Assembly (NCBI GenBank): GCA_964522605.1 | Contig: CAZFWV010000326.1 | Span: forward strand, 1 to 7,709 | Direction of reading: 5' to 3' | DNA: 7,709 nt | DNA from: CAVZLD01 sp964522605 | GTDB lineage: Bacteria > Planctomycetota > Planctomycetia > Pirellulales > Pirellulaceae | Part shown: in pieces, positions 1 to 6,166 of the stretch | Layout of the letters: each line of letters starts with the position of its first letter | Position numbering within the stretch: the first letter of the stretch is position 1 | Program-made: the position numbers and the translations under genes | Notes under the pieces: generated by a model | What the model was told of the DNA's origin: nothing | What the model saw: the letters and a program-made list of their open reading frames with translations, nothing else | The model's database searches: none

Positions 1-690
1 GAGCGGGCCGGTCAGCAGCAACTTCGCGGCGATGTCCGGCCATTGGTCGCCCGCCAGCTCCCGTGCGAATCCATGTACGGGAACGCCCCCATCCTGGAGC
101 ACAGGCCCAATTTCACTGCCAACTAGCGCACAAAGCTGCTCGCGAGATTCCTCCATCCATGCACTGGCGAGTCGGCTGGGCAGGAGGTTTCGCAATGTCG
201 CACGATCGCTGGGAACCTGGACCTTCAGCAACCAGCCGTCGCCATAAGGGTCTTCCGTTGGGAGCGATGGCGACTTGATCGCGGACGAATTGACCGCAAT
301 CACCCGGCCACTCACGGGAGATAGCAGGTCGATCGTGTTTCCATTGACGGAGACCTGCCAGCCGATCTCTCCCTGCGCAACACGCGTGCCGGGCTTGGGC
401 AACTGAAACGACGTCGGCTGGCCAACCAATCGATGAGCAAAGTCGTCCATCCCCACCTTGAAGACGCCCCCACCCTCAGGAACTGCCCACGTGTGACCGC
501 GGTGCAGGAGGAACGCATCGGGCAATCGGAACCACGGGACGGAACGCAAACGATTCAACGTCGGAGCCAGTCCTCGTACGGTGACCGGCTGCCGACCGAT
601 CCGACTGAGCAGCCAAACGAAGGGCACGAAGGCCGCCAGGTAACCCAGGATCAGCAGGTACTCGACACCTTTGGTCGGAAACGGATCCAT
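1..690 (-). CDS. Membrane-anchored GcvH-like (lipoyl-domain fold) protein, 3' end cut by the window
   Basis: The frame starts at an ATG at 690 and stays open to the left edge, giving 230 visible residues. A strong Shine-Dalgarno sequence (GGGGGAGG, 697-704) lies 6 bases upstream, and the gene starts 15 bases after the HybB-like stop. Residues about 10-29 form one hydrophobic membrane segment. Residues about 64-160 resemble glycine cleavage H protein: HRGHTWAV near 63-70, VGMDDFAHRLVG near 79-90, LPKPGTRVAQGE near 97-108, DLLSPVSGRV at 121-130, and EDPYGDGWLLKV at 146-157. In true GcvH the lipoylated lysine sits in a VESVKA-type turn eight residues before the DLYSP-type block. Here that stretch reads VSVNGNTI with no lysine, so the protein cannot carry lipoate in the usual way. 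Residues about 161-230 have no assignment. It is not expected to act in glycine cleavage. Its position implies a structural or electron-transfer-associated subunit of the HybA/HybB-like complex; that role is inferred. Confidence 0.8.
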   Translation of the reverse strand, partial: MDPFPTKGVEYLLILGYLAAFVPFVWLLSRIGRQPVTVRGLAPTLNRLRSVPWFRLPDAFLLHRGHTWAVPEGGGVFKVGMDDFAHRLVGQPTSFQLPKPGTRVAQGEIGWQVSVNGNTIDLLSPVSGRVIAVNSSAIKSPSLPTEDPYGDGWLLKVQVPSDRATLRNLLPSRLASAWMEESREQLCALVGSEIGPVLQDGGVPVHGFARELAGDQWPDIAAKLLLTGPL

Positions 691-705
691 CGCAAGCCTC
701 CCCCG

Positions 706-1980
706 CTAATTCGCTAACAACTGGTTCGACACAGGATTCGCCGCAGGCTTGGGACCGTGGTTTCTCGCCCAATCGGGTTCGGAACTGAGCACGGGCATCC
801 GCCAGACAACCCAACGAAAAACCCAGATTTCAGCGCAGATGACCGCGGCGGTCACGACGACTTCTTGCCACGTCGGTACATAGTGATTGGGGTCGTACCA
901 ACGAAAGGCAATGATCGCGATATTCAGGCGGTTCAAGATTACGCCGAGAACGGTCAGCGCGGCACCGACGCGGATCAGAGCAACCTGCCGATTCGCGGCG
1001 CCGATCAGCAGTAACACCATGGGGGCAGCAACCAATCCAATCACCTCGAACAGGTACCACGCGGCCCACGGGCCCGTGAAGTACGGCCAGAGTTGACCAT
1101 GTACGATCTTGAGCAACTCGAGGAACAGATAGACGAACATCACGCCGCCAGCCACTCGAGCCAAACCAATCACAATTCCATCATGGGACTGTGCATGTTC
1201 CGGACTGATTCGCGCCTGAAAAACGCGCTGTGAGATGCTGCCTTCGAAAATCACCATCGCCAGTCCCGCAAAGATGCTCGAGACAAAAAACAGAACGGGA
1301 ATCAACTCCGAATACCAGAGCGGATGAATCTTGCTCTTTGCCATGAGGAACAGCGCTCCCAAACCGGACTGATGGAGCGTCGAGAGCGTAATCCCAAACA
1401 CCACGGCGCCGACCGTGAGCGCACTCAGCAGTCGATGAGCGCGTCGCAGGCCGAGCCATTCGGCGATCGCCGGAGAAAATTCAATCAACTGGGCCGTTAC
1501 ATACAGCAAGAAGTGCCAGGCCACCAGAAAAAGCACGGAACTGAGGCCGAACGAATTGCCAATGATCGGGTTAAACACGTTCCACGGTCGACCCAACTCC
1601 AGCAGAAGCGCACCGGCATAAAACGTGTACGCCAGAAACCCATTCAACACCGTGACCCGAACAATCGGGCGATACTTTTCCAGACGCAGGATATAGACCA
1701 TAAAGGTCACGACGTACGCGCCGCCGGCCAGAGCCACGCCCGCCACGACATTGAAACCTTTCCAAATGCCCCAGGGGAATTCCTGACTGAGATTCGTTAC
1801 GGCACCGAGTCCATGCACGAATCGGATGTACAGAATCCACGCTGCGGTCGCCATGATCGCCAGAGAGAGCACGTTGAAGACGGTGAAACTTTTCCCTTTG
1901 GGCATTAGCTCATGGGCTAGAAATCGCCAGGCCCCGTGTTCGCGCGGCGCCCCTTCAGAAACGGCATCCAAACTCGCCAT
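706..1980 (-). CDS. hybB: HybB/NrfD-family integral membrane subunit (quinone-interacting)
   Basis: This is a 424-residue polytopic membrane protein of the NrfD/PsrC superfamily, closest in appearance to HybB, the membrane subunit of hydrogenase-2. Such proteins bind no heme and pass electrons between a partner iron-sulfur protein and the quinone pool. About nine or ten hydrophobic segments are visible, starting near residues 33-53 and 75-98. Family-like stretches include PWGIWKGFNVVAGVALAGGA (69-88), LELGRPWNVFNP (127-138), STLHQSGLGALF (200-211) followed by HPLWYSELIPVLFF (219-232), and LNRLNIAIIAFRWY (349-362) followed by HYVPTWQE (366-373). The ATG at 1980 has a GAGGGAG ribosome binding site (1988-1994) and follows the HybA-like stop by 20 bases. 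The stop is TAG. Tight coupling to the HybA-like gene supports one complex. The symbol reflects family resemblance; without a hydrogenase catalytic subunit in view, the electron donor or acceptor could equally be another oxidoreductase. Confidence 0.9.
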   Translation of the reverse strand: MASLDAVSEGAPREHGAWRFLAHELMPKGKSFTVFNVLSLAIMATAAWILYIRFVHGLGAVTNLSQEFPWGIWKGFNVVAGVALAGGAYVVTFMVYILRLEKYRPIVRVTVLNGFLAYTFYAGALLLELGRPWNVFNPIIGNSFGLSSVLFLVAWHFLLYVTAQLIEFSPAIAEWLGLRRAHRLLSALTVGAVVFGITLSTLHQSGLGALFLMAKSKIHPLWYSELIPVLFFVSSIFAGLAMVIFEGSISQRVFQARISPEHAQSHDGIVIGLARVAGGVMFVYLFLELLKIVHGQLWPYFTGPWAAWYLFEVIGLVAAPMVLLLIGAANRQVALIRVGAALTVLGVILNRLNIAIIAFRWYDPNHYVPTWQEVVVTAAVICAEIWVFRWVVWRMPVLSSEPDWARNHGPKPAANPVSNQLLAN

Positions 1981-2000
1981 GTCCGATCTCCCTCACAAAT

Positions 2001-2870
2001 TCACAGTTCCTCGCCCTCGTCCGCCGCCGGTTTCGTCGCCCAATGCAACGCCATGAGAAACGCCGGCCACAGCGTCAAGACGAGCGGCACCGAACTCATG
2101 AAGCCGCCGGTCGTTTCGGGCAGAGGCCGATCGCCCAAGTTCGTCGGCAAACCCAACTCTTCGAACGGCACCGGCGAAAGATAGAGAAAACAGGTCCCAC
2201 CGGCTTCATGCTCACCATAGATGTGATGCACATACGTGTCGGGCGACTCAGCGATCCGTGCATGGGCCAAATCCAGCAATTCGCGCCGCTTGCCGAATGT
2301 GAGCGCCTCTCCGGCACAAAAATCACAGCACGCGGGAACTTCATCCTCCTGCAGTCGCTCCCAGCACATGCGGCACTTCTGAATCTGTGGGTTCGGACTG
2401 TCGTATTCGAACTTCGGCATGTCGAACGGACACGAAAGCATGCAGTAGCGACAGCCCATGCACTTGTCGGCCTGCCAAATCACGGGGCCTTCCGGCGTCT
2501 TGACGAGCGCCTTCGTCAGACAGGCCGCCGTGCAGGCAGGTACCAAACAATGCATGCACTGCCGCTTGATCGTGACCTGTCCGCCACTCGTCTCCAGCGC
2601 GTTGACCACGGTCCACTGCGTTTCAGAAGTCTGTCGTACCGGGAGCTCGGTCACCGGAGTCTCCATATCCTCCGGTGCCGGCCGATCATGGAAATGGGCA
2701 CAGACCTTCTCGCACGTTCGACACCCGATGCATTTCGTCAGGTCCATCAGAATGCCAAACGCGTCCTCCTGAGCCGCCGGATCGGCCGCCGCCTGCGTCG
2801 CGGTCGATTGCCCCGTGACCGAGGCAAAGCCTGCCGCGCCAATCCATTTCATCCACGTTCGTCGGTCCAT
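2001..2870 (-). CDS. hybA: HybA-like periplasmic 4Fe-4S ferredoxin subunit, Tat signal and C-terminal membrane anchor
   Basis: This 289-residue protein has four cysteine groups typical of DMSO-reductase/HybA-type electron-transfer subunits. They are C47-x2-C-x2-C-x3-C57, C105-x2-C-x4-C-x3-C117, C137-x2-C-x2-C-x3-C147, and C166-x2-C-x11-C181-x3-C185 (C182 is extra), enough for four 4Fe-4S clusters. The N-terminus MDRRTWMKWIGAAG matches a twin-arginine signal (RR at 3-4, K at 8), pointing to folded export to the periplasm. Residues about 260-277 are hydrophobic and would anchor it in the membrane, as in HybA. It would relay electrons to or from the HybB-like subunit encoded next. The ATG at 2870 is supported by GAGAGGGA (2877-2884) with a 6-base spacer and by retention of the RR motif. 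It appears to be the first gene of its operon, since the 757 bases upstream are gene-free. A catalytic small subunit like HybO is not seen. Confidence 0.92.
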   Translation of the reverse strand: MDRRTWMKWIGAAGFASVTGQSTATQAAADPAAQEDAFGILMDLTKCIGCRTCEKVCAHFHDRPAPEDMETPVTELPVRQTSETQWTVVNALETSGGQVTIKRQCMHCLVPACTAACLTKALVKTPEGPVIWQADKCMGCRYCMLSCPFDMPKFEYDSPNPQIQKCRMCWERLQEDEVPACCDFCAGEALTFGKRRELLDLAHARIAESPDTYVHHIYGEHEAGGTCFLYLSPVPFEELGLPTNLGDRPLPETTGGFMSSVPLVLTLWPAFLMALHWATKPAADEGEEL

Positions 2871-3096
2871 GGCTGGTCCCTCTCCGTTCCCGTGACGAAT
2901 TCACTCCGCCCAATCCTCCAAGCAAGGATCGTGCCGTCGTGTCCATCTGCGACGAAAGAGACGCGTAACCATTTCCCACAAAAAGAGTTCCACCATGAGT
3001 TGGTGAGTCGCCACAACACGGGCACCCCGCTTCGGCGCAGAGTTTTTCAGCAGGCCAATTGACATTTTCAACAGCTCAACAGAGGACGTGGCGGCG

Positions 3097-3242
3097 ATTC
3101 GTTTAACCCGCAGCCGCCAGGCGAGGTCTGCCCGTGGCTACGCTTCCATTTCGCCGTAAACCAGGGAAATCCGCGGTACCGCACGCGGGGCGTTGCCCAC
3201 GCGGTTAAACGAACCTCACCTGCGGCTACGGGTTAAGCGAAT
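3097..3242. repeat. 146-base element with imperfect ~30-base terminal inverted repeats (TTTAACCCG type)
   Basis: The left arm (3097-3127) begins ATTCGTTTAACCCGCAGCCG. The right arm (3213-3242), read on the minus strand, begins ATTCGCTTAACCCGTAGCCG. The two arms align over about 30 positions with three substitutions and one single-base gap. The motif TTCGTTTAACC occurs exactly at 3098-3108 and on the opposite strand at 3203-3213, with a third, one-mismatch copy at 3231-3241 on the minus strand. The interior is rich in CGCGG/CCGCG and GGGGCGTTGCCC-like dyads. It has no coding capacity. The layout resembles a palindromic intergenic element or a MITE-like non-autonomous element; a flanking target-site duplication was not identified. 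Confidence 0.75.
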
Positions 3243-3294
3243 GTTCACTGGGAGAGTGTTGTAACTTCATCCGAGCCAGCAACTTAAGATCTGC

Positions 3295-3328
3295 ACGACC
3301 CCTCAGGAGGCCTGTGAGGCTCGGTCGT
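3295..3328. repeat. Compact 34-base hairpin
   Basis: ACGACC (3295-3300) pairs with GGTCGT (3323-3328), and CCTCA (3301-3305) pairs with TGAGG (3315-3319). This leaves a 3-base bulge (CTC, 3320-3322) and a 9-base loop containing AGGCCT. The 11-pair stem is perfect apart from the bulge. Neither side has a T-run, so a classic intrinsic terminator is not supported. It sits 8 bases before the large hexamer inverted repeat. Confidence 0.6.
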
Positions 3329-3336
3329 CCTCTCCT

Positions 3337-3546
3337 CGTACTCGTACTCAGCATCGCGGTACTCGTACTCGTACTCGATCGGCGGTGACGACCTGTGGTG
3401 GCTGGATCCGCCGGATCAGACTGAAGAACGGTTCGCTTTGGCGCGAGGATTCGATCGATCGCGGATTACGCCGCAGACTTGTCGATTGCACCGATGCTCC
3501 CATATCGAGTACGAGTACGAGTACCGTTGCACTGAGTACGAGTACG
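3337..3546. repeat. Large inverted repeat built of GTACTC/GAGTAC hexamers
   Basis: The left arm (3337-3379) holds five GTACTC hexamers in a 2+3 arrangement. The right arm (3504-3546) holds five GAGTAC hexamers in a 3+2 arrangement. The two 43-base arms are exact inverted copies over an outer 15 bases and an inner 22 bases, differing only in a 6-base internal spacer (CATCGC at 3352-3357 against GTTGCA at 3526-3531). The 124-base loop adds inner dyads: CGGTG (3383-3387) with CACCG (3489-3493), and a CTGGATCCG/CGGATCAG dyad at 3402-3419. A further degenerate GAGTAC copy lies near 3570-3575. In RNA from either strand it could fold into a long stem. It lies just downstream of the DUF5989-like gene and could shield the transcript end or form a cruciform; that role is inferred. 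Confidence 0.85.
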
Positions 3547-3627
3547 AAGGTGGGTACCAGGGCAGAGGCGAGTACCAGTACGCGCACAAGGGCGAGCGGG
3601 CTGACGAAAAACCCCGCACCGAAGCCG

Positions 3628-3852
3628 TCAGAACAGGGTGTAGATGAACGGTGCGGCGCCGGTGCCGGAGAGGACAAGCAGGGTACCGAAAAGCAGGAGC
3701 ACGAGCAGAATCGGAATTAGCCACCACTTCTTGTTGTGGACGAGGAAGTCGAGGAACTCCCGCAAGATGTTCGATTCGGGTTGACTCGCGTGCTGCTCTA
3801 GCTGCGCCGCGCGGCGCGAATCGTCACGTGGATTCGGTTGGGCAGATTTCAC
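3628..3852 (-). CDS. DUF5989/SxtK-like small membrane protein
   Basis: This 74-residue protein has a variable, charged N-terminal third (about 1-28), then a conserved-looking block FLVHNKKWWLIPILLVLLLF (37-56) that runs into one membrane segment (about 44-62), and ends in APFIYTLF (67-74). That KKWW-membrane-APFIYTLF layout matches what is known of the DUF5989 family, whose members are mostly about 50 residues and occur beside carbamoyltransferases, like SxtK in saxitoxin clusters. Molecular function is unknown; a small membrane partner of the SxtJ-like protein is an inference. The start chosen is the GTG at 3852, preceded by AGGAG (3859-3863) with a 6-base spacer. It lies 51 bases after the SxtJ-like stop and in the same reading frame, separated from it by one TGA. 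It is the last gene of the set. Confidence 0.88.
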   Translation of the reverse strand: MKSAQPNPRDDSRRAAQLEQHASQPESNILREFLDFLVHNKKWWLIPILLVLLLFGTLLVLSGTGAAPFIYTLF

Positions 3853-3858
3853 GACGGG

Positions 3859-3863
3859 CTCCT
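3859..3863 (-). promoter_or_regulatory. Ribosome binding site deciding the GTG start of the DUF5989-like gene
   Basis: AGGAG on the minus strand, 6 bases before the GTG at 3852. The frame is open further upstream, back to the SxtJ-like stop, but contains no ATG, GTG or TTG, so this site fixes the start. Confidence 0.75.
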
Positions 3864-3903
3864 GCTCAGGAACAACAACATCCGCTCCTCGCTGTATCGC
3901 CGA

Positions 3904-4320
3904 TCAAAACTGACGAAAATACTGCTCCAGCTGATCGTGTTGCTCCCGATCCGACCAATAGCTCGGCGAATCAGGATCGAAGCGTCGCGACAAGGGATCA
4001 TGCCCCAGCAATCGCATCAGCAGTCCGATCGGCGTGAGCACTCCGTAGTATATCACGGCCAGAATCACGAACGAAACGACAAGACCAATCGGCAGCGCGG
4101 CATAGGCAAGGCCAACGTAGACGCGGCGGAGAAACTCGGGCATCATCGATCCGACAACGGGCACGAAGACGGCTACGATTCCGCACGCGGCCGGGGCGAA
4201 CCAGGAGGCGGTATGGCGGGCAGCCCACAATGCCGCGGCACCAAAGAAGAGCAACCAGATGACGCTGAAGGTGGCCAGTTGCCGACGGGTCGGATGATGC
4301 TCAATTTCGATCAAGCCCAT
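3904..4320 (-). CDS. SxtJ-family membrane protein
   Basis: This 138-residue protein has three hydrophobic segments (about 16-33, 41-59 and 68-93) and a polar C-terminal tail. The signature region is TPIGLLMRLLGHDPLSRRFD (96-115), followed by PSYW (119-122). It fits the SxtJ family (named from the saxitoxin operon), small membrane proteins found next to NodU/CmcH-type carbamoyltransferases. Their biochemical role is not established; recruiting the soluble carbamoyltransferase to the membrane, or helping handle an exported carbamoylated product, would fit the context but is inferred. The frame extends further upstream to 4431, but the ATG at 4320 is preferred. It has GAGAGGA at 4326-4332, sits 10 bases after the carbamoyltransferase stop, and gives the usual family length (SxtJ is about 147 residues by recollection). 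Confidence 0.9.
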   Translation of the reverse strand: MGLIEIEHHPTRRQLATFSVIWLLFFGAAALWAARHTASWFAPAACGIVAVFVPVVGSMMPEFLRRVYVGLAYAALPIGLVVSFVILAVIYYGVLTPIGLLMRLLGHDPLSRRFDPDSPSYWSDREQHDQLEQYFRQF

Positions 4321-4325
4321 GCTTG

Positions 4326-4332
4326 TCCTCTC
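4326..4332 (-). promoter_or_regulatory. Ribosome binding site of the SxtJ-like gene, overlapping the upstream stop
   Basis: GAGAGGA on the minus strand shares two bases with the TGA stop of the carbamoyltransferase (4331-4333) and lies 5 bases before the ATG at 4320. This supports the internal start over the longer frame and implies translational coupling. Confidence 0.75.
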
Positions 4333-6166
4333 AGTCCAATGGAAACTGCGCCAGGTATTGGTCCAGCTCGTGTTCTTTCGCCGTCGGCTGATCCGGTTTG
4401 AGCAACACGAAATCTTCCAGGACCAGCACATCCATATTGGTTGCCATGAAACAGCGGTAGGCTTGCTCGGGTGAGCACACGATCGGTTCCCCGCGCACGT
4501 TGAAGCTCGTATTGATCAACACGGGGCAACCGGTCTTGTCGGCGAAGGCCTTGATCAGCCGGTAAAACCGCCCGTGCCTTTGCGGATCGACCGTTTGTAC
4601 GCGTGCCGAGTCATCGACGTGCGTGATGGCGGGCAGCCGAGAGCGCACTGCTTTCAGCTTCTCGAGTCCGCGCGGCGAGTCCTGACACGCAGCAGCAACG
4701 CGTTGACTCTTGTCCACGGGCGCCACCACGAGCATGTACGGACTGTCGTATGCGTCGGGCAGCTCGAAGTATTCGCTCACCTTTTCGCGCAGAACAGCCG
4801 GGGCGAATGGTCGGAACGACTCGCGGAACTTGATCTTCCGATTCATCGTCGACTGCATGTTCGGATTTCTCGCATCCCCGAGGATGCTGCGACTGCCGAG
4901 CGCCCGCGGGCCAAACTCACAACGTCCCTGCATCCAGCCGACGACGTTGCCCTCAGCAATCAGATCCGCCACGAGTTCGCACAGCTCCGCTTCGCTGGTG
5001 AATTGGCGATAGACCGCCTGATTCGCCTGCAAAAAACGTTCAACCTCGGAATTGGAGTAATGCGGTCCAAGCAGCGAACCGGCCTGGCCATCGGGCTGGC
5101 ACACGTCGCGAGGATGTCCCAGCAACTGGTGCCAAATCAGCAGTGCCACGCCCAGAGCTCCTCCCGCGTCGCCCGCGGCAGGTTGAATCCAGAGGTTCTC
5201 GAACGGCCCCTCGCGCAGCAGGCGTCCATTGCCGACACAGTTCAGTGCGACTCCGCCGGCCAGGCACAGATTTCGCGATCCCGTTTGCGCATGAACGTGC
5301 AGCGCGGCGCGCAGCATGACTTCTTCCGTAACGGCCTGGATCGACGCGGCCAAGTCCATCTCGCGCTCCGTCAGCGGAGACTCTGGCCTTCTCGGCGGGC
5401 CACCGAACAGTTGATGGAACCGAGATGACGTCATCGTCAGACCTTGGCAGTAGTTGAAGTAGGACAGATCGAGCCGAAAGGAACCGTCTGGTTTCAGATC
5501 CATCAGCTTGGCCAGAATCGTGTCGCGATACTTCGGTTCCCCGTAGGGTGCCAATCCCATCAGCTTGTATTCACCCGAGTTGACCTTAAAGCCGCAGAAG
5601 TAGGTGAAAGCGGAATACAGTAATCCTAGGGAATGGGGGAAGCGAAGTTCGTGCGTCAGCGTGATGTGGTTTCCCTGACCGAATCCTAAGCTGGCCGTCG
5701 CCCATTCCCCGACTCCATCGAGCGTCAGAATCGCCGCGTCATCGTAGGGCGAGGGAAAGAAGGCACTGGCGGCATGCGATTCGTGGTGTTCGGCAAAGAT
5801 CAAACGTTTGTTGAACTGGTGCTTCAATCCACGGCGGATCTCGCGAGGAAGATGTAGCTTCTGGCGAAGCCAGAGCGGCATACTCTTCAGGAACGAATGA
5901 AATCCAATCGGCGCGTACGCCAGATAGGTTTCCAGCAGGCGTTCGAATTTCAGCAACGGCTTGTCATAGAATCCAACAAAATCAAGCTGCTCGGGCGACA
6001 AGCCGCCTTCGGCCAGGCAATACTCGATCGCATGCACGGGCAGTGCATGATCGTGTTTCTTGCGCGTAAAACGCTCTTCCTGCGCCGCCGCGACAATTCT
6101 GCCGTCCACCACCAGCGCTGCGGCCGAATCGTGATAGAAGGCGGAAACGCCCAACACGGCGGTCAT
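4331..6166 (-). CDS. NodU/CmcH-family O-carbamoyltransferase (SxtI-like)
   Basis: This 611-residue enzyme is full length for the family (SxtI is about 612 residues by recollection). Such enzymes use carbamoyl phosphate and ATP to form carbamoyl-adenylate in the Kae1-like N-terminal domain and transfer the carbamoyl group to a hydroxyl of a sugar, antibiotic or toxin. Visible motifs are SAFYHDSAAAL (8-18), the metal-site HHESHAASAF (127-136), DGVGEWAT (150-157), SGEYKLMGLAPYG (197-209), AGGVALNC (303-310) and GDAGGALGVAL (332-342). The C-terminal domain shows GRCEFGPRALGSRSIL (414-429), NRKIKFRESFRPFAP (442-456), HVDDSARVQTV (516-526) and NTSFNVRGEPIV (552-563). No catalytic motif appears broken. 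The ATG at 6166 overlaps the TGA of the upstream SGNH/TPR gene by 4 bases, so translation is probably coupled; the Shine-Dalgarno match is weak (AGGA). The acceptor cannot be read from sequence. Context suggests a cell-surface glycan or exported compound. Confidence 0.95.
   Translation of the reverse strand: MTAVLGVSAFYHDSAAALVVDGRIVAAAQEERFTRKKHDHALPVHAIEYCLAEGGLSPEQLDFVGFYDKPLLKFERLLETYLAYAPIGFHSFLKSMPLWLRQKLHLPREIRRGLKHQFNKRLIFAEHHESHAASAFFPSPYDDAAILTLDGVGEWATASLGFGQGNHITLTHELRFPHSLGLLYSAFTYFCGFKVNSGEYKLMGLAPYGEPKYRDTILAKLMDLKPDGSFRLDLSYFNYCQGLTMTSSRFHQLFGGPPRRPESPLTEREMDLAASIQAVTEEVMLRAALHVHAQTGSRNLCLAGGVALNCVGNGRLLREGPFENLWIQPAAGDAGGALGVALLIWHQLLGHPRDVCQPDGQAGSLLGPHYSNSEVERFLQANQAVYRQFTSEAELCELVADLIAEGNVVGWMQGRCEFGPRALGSRSILGDARNPNMQSTMNRKIKFRESFRPFAPAVLREKVSEYFELPDAYDSPYMLVVAPVDKSQRVAAACQDSPRGLEKLKAVRSRLPAITHVDDSARVQTVDPQRHGRFYRLIKAFADKTGCPVLINTSFNVRGEPIVCSPEQAYRCFMATNMDVLVLEDFVLLKPDQPTAKEHELDQYLAQFPLD

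Larger units (their letters stand above)
2871..3627. other. Gene-free, repeat-rich spacer between the two operons
   Basis: No convincing coding region is seen on either strand. Frames crossing the spacer translate to low-complexity or antisense products. The part nearest hybA (2885-3096) should hold its promoter, but no clear -35/-10 pair can be picked on the minus strand. The rest holds three distinct dyad structures, listed separately. On the minus strand, CTGTTGAAAA (near 3065-3074) and CTGCTGAAAA (near 3044-3053) form a loose direct repeat whose meaning is unknown. Confidence 0.7.

Noticed and set aside
2043..3062. Long plus-strand open frame (339 codons) opposite the HybA-like gene
   Set aside because: It is antisense to a gene with clear cysteine motifs, shows no recognisable domain, and runs into the repeat-bearing spacer; it reflects GC-biased codon use on the other strand.
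3057..3090. TTGACA on the plus strand as a promoter
   Set aside because: No matching -10 element lies at the proper distance and there is no plus-strand gene downstream to serve.
3337..3546. CRISPR-like array
   Set aside because: Repeats are 6-base tandem units in mirrored arms with no regular unique spacers, and no cas genes are nearby.
3601..3631. Possible terminator after the DUF5989-like gene (CTGACG/CGTCAG dyad with GGGGTTTTT on the minus strand)
   Set aside because: The 6-base stem encloses a 19-base loop and the T-run lies inside the loop, not after the stem, so it does not have intrinsic-terminator geometry.
3348..3677. Open frames over the hexamer repeat encoding Val-Leu, Ser-Thr or Glu-Tyr runs (both strands, 3348-3720)
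   Set aside because: They come from translating a stop-free hexamer repeat, overlap the well-supported DUF5989-like gene, and lack good ribosome binding sites.
4321..4431. Upstream extension of the SxtJ-like gene to 4431
   Set aside because: It would overlap the carbamoyltransferase by about 100 bases with an unrelated Cys/Arg/Ser-rich leader, while the ATG at 4320 has a well-placed ribosome binding site.
4574..5428. Plus-strand open frame (284 codons) opposite the carbamoyltransferase
   Set aside because: The minus strand here encodes intact family motifs throughout; the plus product has no recognisable features.
3628..6166. Saxitoxin biosynthesis
   Set aside because: Only the SxtI/J/K-like trio is present; the polyketide-synthase-like SxtA, amidinotransferase and tailoring enzymes are absent, and these families are widespread without the toxin.
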